DNA of 14,321 nucleotides, from positions 1 to 14,321 of the forward strand of contig CAJUFA010000052.1 in the NCBI GenBank assembly GCA_910585725.1. Direction: 5' to 3'. Below the pieces are notes generated by a model. That model searched no databases. It saw nothing but the letters and a program-made list of their open reading frames with translations, and was not told the origin of the DNA. The number at the start of each line of letters is the position of its first letter. Positions within the stretch are counted from its first letter, which is position 1. A program made the position numbers and the translations under genes. Origin of the DNA: an uncultured Dorea sp. GTDB taxonomy: Bacteria > Bacillota > Clostridia > Lachnospirales > Lachnospiraceae. Positions 1 through 5,207 of this stretch are shown here, one piece after another.

Positions 1-2
1 TA

Positions 3-122
3 GGAGCGGGCAGCACTGTGAGACAAGGAGTTAAGATTGGAAATAACGTGCTTGTGGGAGCGAATAGTTTGGTCTTGAGAGATGTGAAAGACGGAGAGAA
101 AGTAGTAGGAATTGTAAAATAA
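3..122 (+). CDS. Hexapeptide-repeat acyltransferase, C-terminal end (partial)
   Basis: Only the last 39 codons are in the window; the gene enters from the left edge and stops at TAA 120-122. The translation shows hexapeptide turns of a left-handed parallel beta helix, for example GAGSTVRQGVKIGNN followed by VLVGANSLVLRDV, then a short tail KVVGIVK. Such ends are typical of LbetaH acetyl- or acyltransferases acting on sugars or serine (NeuD-like sugar O-acyltransferases are the closest pattern I can think of). They use acetyl-CoA or similar donors as cytosolic trimers. The acceptor cannot be told from this fragment. The family is fairly sure, the substrate is not. Confidence 0.75.
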   Translation, partial: GAGSTVRQGVKIGNNVLVGANSLVLRDVKDGEKVVGIVK

Positions 123-178
123 GCGTATGCTTTTCATTCACGATTACTTTTCATATCTAATTTGTCGAACGATTTAAA

Positions 179-742
179 TTGACAGCCCTTCATTTTTATA
201 TCATTATAGAATCAGAAATACAAAAAAACACGGCTCAGAATGCAGTTGCCAGAGAAAATTATGATTTGATGACATTAATAGTTATCAAATTAGGCGATGA
301 GGTGTATAATGGGGACAAGGAAGAGAAAGAATACGTGCTTTTTCGCTTTCTGAACCTGATTATGTATCCGCATAAGGATGATTTTATGGTGAATGTGTCA
401 GAGTATATTGATTACTCTGATAACGAAGAGCTGTGGAAGGAGGTAACCGATGTGAGTACCGTAGAGCAGATCAAGTATGAAGGGATGAAGGAGAAACTCA
501 CGGAAGAAATCACAAAAGAAGTCACGGAACAAGTCACAAAAGAAGTCACGGAACAAGTCACAAAAGAAGTCACAAAAGATATTACGGATCAAATCACAAA
601 AGAAGGAATCAGGATATTGATTCTGAGCAGCCTGGAGGATGATATTCCAGAAGAGAGAACTCTTGTAAAGCTTCAAAGGCATTATCATATTACGAAAGAA
701 AAAGCAGAGCAGTATTACAGAGAGTTTACGGCGGAAATATAA
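179..742 (+). CDS. Hypothetical protein with four-residue repeats, probably truncated at its 5' end
   Basis: The frame is open from 161 (after a TAA at 158-160) to a TAA at 740-742. The given start is a TTG at 179 with no ribosome binding site; the first ATG is at 269 and also lacks a clear one. The front of a longer gene therefore seems to be missing. Seen from the TTG: a mixed alpha/beta part (residues 1-100), then a highly charged repeat of TKEV/TEQV tetrads (about 106-141) encoded by near-identical 24-nt DNA repeats, then a helical tail (EEDIP-like loop, LVKLQRHYHITKEKAEQYY). A repeat of charged residues followed by a tail of the form 'short helix, KL...F.L..E.AE.Y' is common at the end of Rpn-type PD-(D/E)XK nuclease/putative transposase proteins of Lachnospiraceae. 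This is a weak family guess; no nuclease core is visible. It could be a remnant rather than a working gene. Confidence 0.45.
   Translation: MTALHFYIIIESEIQKNTAQNAVARENYDLMTLIVIKLGDEVYNGDKEEKEYVLFRFLNLIMYPHKDDFMVNVSEYIDYSDNEELWKEVTDVSTVEQIKYEGMKEKLTEEITKEVTEQVTKEVTEQVTKEVTKDITDQITKEGIRILILSSLEDDIPEERTLVKLQRHYHITKEKAEQYYREFTAEI
494..607 (+). repeat. 24-nt tandem repeats coding for TKEV/TEQV tetrads
   Basis: Units of 24 nt lie at 494-517, 518-541, 542-565 and, more diverged, at 578-601, with a half unit at 566-577. Units 518-541 and 542-565 are identical. Each 12-nt half encodes one tetrad such as EVTE or QVTK. The pattern puts a hydrophobic Ile/Val at every fourth position, consistent with an extended helix or linker. 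The identity of two copies at DNA level suggests recent slippage expansion. Because the unit length is a multiple of three, copy number can change without breaking the frame. Confidence 0.85.
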
Positions 743-770
743 ATTTAGATTGAGGAGGCGCATAATTATT

Positions 771-806
771 ATGGAAGCCTTGTCAAACCCGACTTTTGGA
801 GGCTGA
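771..806 (+). CDS. Possible 11-residue ORF (leader-like)
   Basis: An ATG at 771 is preceded by GAGGAGGCG at 752-760 at a workable spacing and reads MEALSNPTFGG before a TGA at 804-806. Its last codons form the left arm of the hairpin at 800-824, an arrangement seen in leader peptides whose translation affects a hairpin. No similar peptide is known to me and no amino acid is over-represented, so it may also be chance or a gene remnant. Low confidence as a real gene. Confidence 0.25.
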   Translation: MEALSNPTFGG

Positions 807-824
807 TCGGATAAAGATTAGCCT
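800..824 (+). terminator. Hairpin, possible weak terminator
   Basis: AGGCTGATC (800-808) pairs with GATTAGCCT (816-824) through nine pairs, one of them G-U, around a 7-nt loop. The downstream stretch TCTGTTTGAT is only moderately T-rich. It would be placed to end transcription from the gene at 179-742, or act together with the small ORF at 771. Confidence 0.4.
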
Positions 825-930
825 TCTGTTTGATAGTCTGTATAATTTAGTTTGAATAATCACGTCTATATGTATCCTATTTATATGTATCTTATTGCCA
901 ATCTGCAATTATCTGAAGATAATTGATTTC

Positions 931-959
931 TTCCTATCTGAAATAAAGTTGATTATAAT
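931..959 (+). promoter_or_regulatory. Possible upstream promoter with consensus -10
   Basis: TATAAT at 954-959 is an exact sigma-A -10 box. The -35 at 17 nt spacing is TTCCTA (931-936), which fits TTGACA at only three positions. A start near 966 would put the folded element at 969-1018 at the very 5' end of the transcript. The -10 box itself overlaps the outer stem of that element. Confidence 0.3.
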
Positions 960-1024
960 CTGATATCCACATGAATGTGTGGGATGATAGTATTCCCAGG
1001 CGGCAATTCACATCATGTCAGATT
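957..1024 (+). promoter_or_regulatory. Nested inverted-repeat element (possible structured RNA or operator)
   Basis: AATCTG (957-962) is complementary to CAGATT (1019-1024). Inside it, ACATG+ATGTG (969-973, 975-979, with A974 bulged) is complementary to CACAT+CATGT (1009-1018). Inside that, TGGGA (980-984) is complementary to TCCCA (994-998). The three nested arms could fold as one bulged stem in RNA. I do not recognise a known riboswitch class. It lies upstream of the main promoter, so it acts in RNA only if the promoter at 931-959 is real. Confidence 0.4.
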
Positions 1025-1039
1025 CTATAAATAAACCGT

Positions 1040-1065
1040 TCTTTATGAATCGTCTTTATGATTCG
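1040..1065 (+). repeat. 13-bp direct repeat upstream of the -35 box
   Basis: TCTTTATGAATCG (1040-1052) is followed at once by TCTTTATGATTCG (1053-1065), 12 of 13 bases equal. It ends 18 bp before the -35 box at 1084, which is where activators usually bind. It also contains the inverted pair GAATC/GATTC. A role as activator site is inference. Confidence 0.5.
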
Positions 1066-1083
1066 TCCTTCACAAAAAATATG

Positions 1084-1112
1084 TTGACATATATATACAG
1101 GTGTGATACTAT
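1084..1112 (+). promoter_or_regulatory. Sigma-A promoter of the symporter gene (extended -10)
   Basis: A perfect -35 TTGACA (1084-1089) is followed after 17 nt by TACTAT (1107-1112), with TG at 1104-1105 giving an extended -10. The start site is expected near 1119, leaving a 5' leader of about 100 nt that carries the 15-bp repeats. Strong by inspection. Confidence 0.75.
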
Positions 1113-1132
1113 AACCAAAGACAATTTAGCGA

Positions 1133-1170
1133 TTTAAAGTGTTACGCTTTAAAGTGTTACGCTTTAAAGC
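1133..1170 (+). promoter_or_regulatory. Tandem 15-bp repeat, candidate operator
   Basis: TTTAAAGTGTTACGC occurs exactly twice head to tail (1133-1147, 1148-1162), followed by a third start TTTAAAGC (1163-1170). The end forms a perfect 12-bp palindrome CGCTTTAAAGCG (1160-1171). Within each period AAAGTG-TTA-CGCTTT can also fold as a small hairpin in RNA (1136-1150, 1151-1165). It lies 14-50 nt after the expected transcription start, a place suited to a repressor or to control in the leader RNA. The binding protein is unknown; the AraC-domain protein at 3073-5061 and the RpiR-type protein at 10595-11557 are candidates in the window. Confidence 0.6.
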
Positions 1171-1222
1171 GAATTCTTGCAATGGTCTGGACTTAATTAA
1201 AGGTGCTTGGAGGAAATGAGAG

Positions 1223-2809
1223 ATGTCAAAAGAAATATTGTGTGTAATTATGCTGATTGTGTTTTTCGCGGTTATGATCTACGTGGGATTTTATTCCAGG
1301 AAAAACGCGGCGGATGTTGACGGTTTCGTGCTGGGCGGCAGAGGGGTCGGTCCATGGCTTACTGCGTTTGCATTTGGAACGTCATATTTTTCAGCGGTTA
1401 TTTTTGTAGGTTATGCGGGGCAGTTCGGTTGGAACTTTGGTATGTCCGCCACATGGGCGGGTTTGGGCAATGCATTTATCGGTTCCTTGCTTGCGTGGAA
1501 TATACTCGGAAGAAGAACCCGTGTTATGACGCAGCATCTGGATGCGAAGACTATGCCGGACTTTTTTGGGAAGCGTTTTGATTCCGTCCCTCTTAAGGTA
1601 GCTGCTTCTATAATCGTATTTATCTTTCTGATTCCATATACGGCGTCGCTTTATAACGGATTATCCAGTCTGTTTGGCCTGGTGTTTGATATTCCTTATT
1701 GGGTGGTTATCGCTATTATGGCGGTGTTAACAGGATTCTATGTTATTTTCGGCGGTTATATGGCGACGGCGATCAACGATTTTATCCAGGGGATTATCAT
1801 GTTGTTTGGTATCTGTGCGGTAATAGGAGCCGTCTTGTCTGAGAACGGCGGTTTAGTGGAGGCGACGAAAACGCTTGCGTCAATCACAGGCGACGCGGGA
1901 TGGGAGGGCGCATATTCGGCTTTCCTTGGTCCGGATCCGCTGGCGCTTCTCTTTGTTGTTATGCTGACATCGCTTGGAACATGGGGGCTTCCGCAGATGG
2001 TCGGAAAGTTCTACGCGATTAAGAGTGAGAAAGACATACATAAGGGGACGGTGATTTCAACAGTATTTGCGATCATTGTTGCCGGGGGATGTTATTTCCT
2101 GGGTGGTTTCGGAAGACTTTACAGTGATAAAGTAGTCGTCAACGAAGCGACGGGGAAACCGTTATTTGATACAATAGTTCCCACAATGCTGTCGACGCTT
2201 CCTTCCGTCATTATAGCGGTAGTAATCGTTCTGGTACTGTCGGCATCCATGTCGACACTGTCTTCTCTGGTGCTTACGTCCAGTTCTACATTTACATTGG
2301 ATGTGATTAAGCCGGCGTCTAAACAGGGGATGTCGGATCAGAAACAAGTATCCGTCATGCGGCTTTTTATCGTGTTCTTTATTCTGGTATCGGCAGTGAT
2401 TGCTATCTTCAAGGACGCGCATCCGGAGGTGACGTTTATCGCGCAGATGATGGGTGTGTCCTGGGGAGCGCTTGCAGGAGCTTTTCTGGCGCCGTTCCTG
2501 TACGGTTTATACTGGAAAGGAATTACGAGGATCTCCGTTGTCGTATGCTTTGTATGGGGATGCGTGATTGCGTTGTTTCAGTTGTTCGTGACACTGGGAG
2601 GAGTTGATGTGACGGGATGGGGAGCGATCCTTGGATACGTCTTCAAATCATCTATTAATTCCGGCGTGATCGCCATGGTCGGCGGTTTGATCATCGTACC
2701 GGTTATCAGTTTATTCACAAAGAAGCAAAATGAGAGTGAGCTTCAGAAGATATTCTCCTGTTACGAAGAGAAGGTAACGATTACAAAGAAATCCTCTCTG
2801 CAGGAATAA
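1223..2809 (+). CDS. Sodium:solute symporter (SSS/SLC5 family)
   Basis: This 528-residue membrane protein takes up a small solute with Na+. The sequence is made of about 13 hydrophobic segments, beginning with ILCVIMLIVFFAVMIYVGFYS (trimmed here to the start IMLIVFFAVMIYVGF) and ending with a helix near residues 475-500 before a charged cytosolic tail. Family signs are the early F-x-LGGR-x-VGPWLTAFAFGTSYFSA region (residues about 35-60), the IPY-W-V and FGGYMATAINDFIQG region (about 157-190), and the SASMSTLSSLVLTSSS stretch (about 340-357) that matches the Na+-site helix of SSS transporters. Length is normal for the family. Start: ATG 1223 with GGAGG at 1209-1213. It is a single-gene unit between the promoter at 1084 and the terminator at 2888. 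The solute cannot be read from the sequence; proline, pantothenate and carboxylate carriers all belong here. Confidence 0.88.
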   Translation: MSKEILCVIMLIVFFAVMIYVGFYSRKNAADVDGFVLGGRGVGPWLTAFAFGTSYFSAVIFVGYAGQFGWNFGMSATWAGLGNAFIGSLLAWNILGRRTRVMTQHLDAKTMPDFFGKRFDSVPLKVAASIIVFIFLIPYTASLYNGLSSLFGLVFDIPYWVVIAIMAVLTGFYVIFGGYMATAINDFIQGIIMLFGICAVIGAVLSENGGLVEATKTLASITGDAGWEGAYSAFLGPDPLALLFVVMLTSLGTWGLPQMVGKFYAIKSEKDIHKGTVISTVFAIIVAGGCYFLGGFGRLYSDKVVVNEATGKPLFDTIVPTMLSTLPSVIIAVVIVLVLSASMSTLSSLVLTSSSTFTLDVIKPASKQGMSDQKQVSVMRLFIVFFILVSAVIAIFKDAHPEVTFIAQMMGVSWGALAGAFLAPFLYGLYWKGITRISVVVCFVWGCVIALFQLFVTLGGVDVTGWGAILGYVFKSSINSGVIAMVGGLIIVPVISLFTKKQNESELQKIFSCYEEKVTITKKSSLQE

Positions 2810-2885
2810 AAGGGTGAATTTGTCAGCCGTCTGCTTATCCGTCTGCATGATCGCCGGCACAATTAAAAAAAGAATAAAATACATC

Positions 2886-2919
2886 AAGGGAAGTGATTAA
2901 AATTATCACTTCCCTTTTT
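2886..2919 (+). terminator. Strong intrinsic terminator after the symporter gene
   Basis: GGGAAGTGAT (2888-2897) and ATCACTTCCC (2905-2914) form a perfect 10-bp stem with a 7-nt loop. AA (2886-2887) and TT extend it, and a run of T (2915-2919) follows. It separates the symporter transcript from the leuA fusion gene. Confidence 0.9.
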
Positions 2920-2965
2920 CTTATACATATGGTAGGATAAGGAGGGTTAAAAAAGAGCAATAAAA

Positions 2966-2994
2966 TTGATGATTATTATTCCTGCGAATAGAAT
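2966..2994 (+). promoter_or_regulatory. Sigma-A promoter of the leuA fusion gene
   Basis: TTGATG (2966-2971), 17 nt, then TAGAAT (2989-2994). The start would be near 3001, directly before the GGAGGAAGG that serves the small ORF at 3012. The leader to the main gene is then about 70 nt. Confidence 0.6.
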
Positions 2995-3011
2995 AGAATC
3001 CGGAGGAAGGA

Positions 3012-3086
3012 ATGCAGGCGCAGGAAAGATTTCGAAAGTACGTAATAAATATAGAAAGAGAGGATGTAGATTATGAGAAATTGTAA
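3012..3086 (+). CDS. Small upstream ORF overlapping the leuA fusion start
   Basis: ATG 3012 follows GGAGGAAGG (3002-3010) and encodes 24 residues beginning MQAQERFRKYVINIER and ending in DYEKL, with TAA at 3084-3086. It overlaps the start of the next gene (3073) in another frame by 14 nt, a layout that often couples translation. It contains only one leucine, so it is not a classic leucine attenuator peptide. It may be a leader peptide or chance; the good ribosome binding site at the predicted transcript start speaks for translation. Confidence 0.35.
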   Translation: MQAQERFRKYVINIEREDVDYEKL

Positions 3087-5061
3087 CAAATATGAAAGAA
3101 CATATTTTATGCCGCCCGAGGTCACATATGACTGGGTAAAGAAGGAGTATATTGACAAACCGCCGATCTGGTGCAGCGTCGACCTGCGTGACGGGAACCA
3201 GGCGCTTATCGAACCTATGAGTCTGGAAGAGAAGCTTGAGTTTTTCCAGATGCTGGTGGATATCGGCTTTAAAGAGATTGAGGTGGGATTTCCGGCAGCG
3301 TCGGAAACGGAGTATCAGTTTATGCGGACACTGATCGAGAAGGATATGATTCCGGATGACGTGACGGTGCAGGTGCTGACCCAGGCAAGAGAGCATATCA
3401 TTAAGAAGACATTCGAGGCGGTGAAGGGCGCGCCTCATGCAGTAGTTCATCTGTATAACTCGACTTCCGTTGCGCAGAGAGAGCAGGTATTCAGAAAGAG
3501 CAAAGAGGAGATCAAGCAGATTGCCATCGACGGGGCGAAGCTTCTCCTTAAGCTGGCGTCAGAGACGGACGGAAACTTTACTTTCCAGTACAGCCCGGAG
3601 AGTTTTCCCGGGACGGAAGTAGACTATGCGGTGGAAGTCTGCAATGCGGTGCTGGACGTATGGAAGCCGACGGCAGATAAGAAAGCGATCATTAACATCC
3701 CTACGACGGTGGAGAATGCGATGCCCCATGTATTCGCCTGTCAGTTGGAATATGTGAATAAACATCTGAATTACAGAGATAATGTAATTCTCTGCCTGCA
3801 TCCGCATAATGACAGAGGCTGCGGCGTAGCGACGGCGGAGCTTGGAATCCTTGCGGGGGCGGACCGTATTGAAGGAACCTTGTTTGGAAACGGAGAACGA
3901 ACCGGTAATGTAGACATTGTGACTATGGGAATGAATATGTATTCTCATGGCGTAGATCCGGGGCTTGACTTCTCTGATATGAAACATATCCGTGAAACCT
4001 ATGAGCGTTTGACGAGGATGCAGGTGTACGACCGTCAGCCCTATGCGGGGGATCTGGTATTTACGGCGTTCTCCGGTTCTCATCAGGACGCGATCGCCAA
4101 AGGCATGACCTGGAGAGATGAGAAGAAGTGCGATACCTGGACGGTTCCGTACCTGCCGATTGATCCTCAGGATGTGGGAAGGAAATATGATTCGGACGTT
4201 ATCCGCATTAACAGTCAGTCCGGTAAAGGCGGCGTCAATTACATCCTGAAGCAGAGTCATGGAATCAATCTGCCGCAGAAGATGCGGGAAGAAGTCGGCT
4301 ATCTGGTGAAAAACGTATCCGACAAGGCGCATAAGGAATTGAATCCGGATTGGATATACCAGATCTTCTCAGACCATTATATTAATACGAAGCCGGTGTT
4401 CCATATAGATGAGTGTCATTTTAAACAGGTAGACGGCATTACGTCTGAGGTAACGATCAATCACGGCGGAGATACCAGAGTGATTACGGCCATGGGAAAC
4501 GGCCGTCTGGACGCGGTCAGCAATGCCATCAAACAGTACTTTAATATCAGTTATGAACTCCGGTTCTACGAAGAGCATTCACTTACCAGAGGTTCCTCAT
4601 CCAAAGCAGTTTCATATGTGGGGATCGTCTGCAACGGCAGAATATTTTGGGGCGTCGGAATCGACGCGGATATTATAAAGTCGTCTATCGAGGCGCTTAC
4701 CGTTGCGGTGAATAAGATCGAGGAAATCGGAAATGCCGACGGCTGCAAAGATGAGCGGATGATTGAGATCATGAATTATATTCAGTCAAATTATATCGAC
4801 ATTACGCTGGACAGCCTGGCGGAGAAGTTCTATCTGTCTAAACCGTATATTTCGAAATATATTAAGGAAAAATCAGGTCTGACCTTTGGCGAACTGGTAA
4901 AGAAAATAAGGATGAAGAAAGCGAAAGCGCTCTTAAAGAGCAGCAATATGACGGTAGAGAATATTGCGCTGTCCGTAGGGTATCAGAATGTAGAGCATTT
5001 TAACCGGATGTTTAAGAAAGCATATGATACCACGCCGATGCAGTTTCGGAATCAAAAATAG
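3073..5061 (+). CDS. leuA: 2-isopropylmalate synthase (LeuA type 2) fused to an AraC-type DNA-binding domain
   Basis: The enzyme part joins acetyl-CoA and 2-oxoisovalerate to 2-isopropylmalate, the first step of leucine synthesis. Seen: an HMGL-type TIM barrel (about 30-310) with DLRDGNQAL (37-45), the metal-binding HPHNDRG (His243, His245) and GNGERTGN (272-279); then the leucine-binding allosteric domain (about 415-552) with GNGRLDA and YEEHSL. A normal LeuA of this type ends here, near 555-560 residues. This one goes on in frame with a complete AraC/XylS double helix-turn-helix (about 562-660): SLAEKFYLSKPYISKYIKE, then IALSVGYQNVEHFNRMFKK and the closing TPMQFR. The total is 662 residues. 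ATG 3073 follows GAGAGGAT. All catalytic motifs are intact, so it should work as an enzyme; DNA binding, perhaps governed by leucine through the adjoining domain, is inferred. Targets could be its own promoter or the symporter promoter upstream. Confidence 0.93.
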   Translation: MRNCNKYERTYFMPPEVTYDWVKKEYIDKPPIWCSVDLRDGNQALIEPMSLEEKLEFFQMLVDIGFKEIEVGFPAASETEYQFMRTLIEKDMIPDDVTVQVLTQAREHIIKKTFEAVKGAPHAVVHLYNSTSVAQREQVFRKSKEEIKQIAIDGAKLLLKLASETDGNFTFQYSPESFPGTEVDYAVEVCNAVLDVWKPTADKKAIINIPTTVENAMPHVFACQLEYVNKHLNYRDNVILCLHPHNDRGCGVATAELGILAGADRIEGTLFGNGERTGNVDIVTMGMNMYSHGVDPGLDFSDMKHIRETYERLTRMQVYDRQPYAGDLVFTAFSGSHQDAIAKGMTWRDEKKCDTWTVPYLPIDPQDVGRKYDSDVIRINSQSGKGGVNYILKQSHGINLPQKMREEVGYLVKNVSDKAHKELNPDWIYQIFSDHYINTKPVFHIDECHFKQVDGITSEVTINHGGDTRVITAMGNGRLDAVSNAIKQYFNISYELRFYEEHSLTRGSSSKAVSYVGIVCNGRIFWGVGIDADIIKSSIEALTVAVNKIEEIGNADGCKDERMIEIMNYIQSNYIDITLDSLAEKFYLSKPYISKYIKEKSGLTFGELVKKIRMKKAKALLKSSNMTVENIALSVGYQNVEHFNRMFKKAYDTTPMQFRNQK

Positions 5062-5083
5062 CGGGGATCGGAATAGAAAAGTA

Positions 5084-5112
5084 TTGCAGGAAAGAAACAA
5101 AAGGACTATAAT
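5084..5112 (+). promoter_or_regulatory. Promoter of the sodium-pump decarboxylase operon
   Basis: TTGCAG (5084-5089), 17 nt, then consensus TATAAT (5107-5112). The start near 5119 leaves an AT-rich leader of about 90 nt. No terminator is visible after the leuA fusion (5061), so read-through from that gene is also possible. Confidence 0.6.
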
Positions 5113-5129
5113 ATAATTGGCAAAAATTT

Positions 5130-5172
5130 GGTTCTACTTTATATTCATATTTTTTGTGGAAGAAGTACAACC
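5130..5172 (+). promoter_or_regulatory. Leader hairpin before the decarboxylase operon
   Basis: GGTTCTACTT (5130-5139) pairs with AAGTACAACC (5163-5172) with one C-C mismatch and a 23-nt AT-rich loop. No T run follows directly, so it is not a standard terminator. It may protect the RNA or be chance. Confidence 0.3.
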
Positions 5173-5207
5173 TACTTTTAATATGTAAGAAAATGGAGGG
5201 CTTGACT

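Larger units (their letters stand above)
743..1222 (+). other. 480-bp intergenic regulatory region
   Basis: No normal-sized gene fits here. In order the region holds the 11-codon ORF and hairpin (771-824), an AT-rich stretch without clear content (825-930), a consensus -10 beside a folded inverted-repeat element (931-1024), a 13-bp direct repeat (1040-1065), an extended -10 promoter (1084-1112), a 15-bp tandem repeat (1133-1170) and the ribosome binding site of the symporter gene (GGAGG 1209-1213). The density of repeats around the promoter suggests that the symporter is tightly controlled. Confidence 0.7.

Noticed and set aside
494..607. CRISPR array
   Set aside because: The repeats are adjacent without spacers, are in frame in a coding region, and no cas gene is near.
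398..763. Minus-strand frame with repeated FFCD/LFRD residues
   Set aside because: The repeat is the antisense reading of the 24-nt coding repeat; no start signal.
1223..2809. Specific substrate for the symporter (proline, pantothenate, acetate)
   Set aside because: The motifs seen are family-wide; nothing in the sequence lets me choose.
3559..4332. Long minus-strand frame of 257 codons
   Set aside because: It lies wholly inside the leuA domain in antisense, has no family motif and no ribosome binding site; it comes from the codon bias of the real gene.
3073..5061. Two adjacent genes (leuA and a separate AraC regulator) read as one
   Set aside because: The frame is continuous through the junction near residue 555; I see no stop, no ribosome binding site with a start at the domain border, and no frameshift.
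5154..5207. Upstream start (TTG 5154 or ATG 5193) for the carboxyltransferase
   Set aside because: The GGAGGG at 5195-5200 fits ATG 5208, and the residues before it do not resemble the family.
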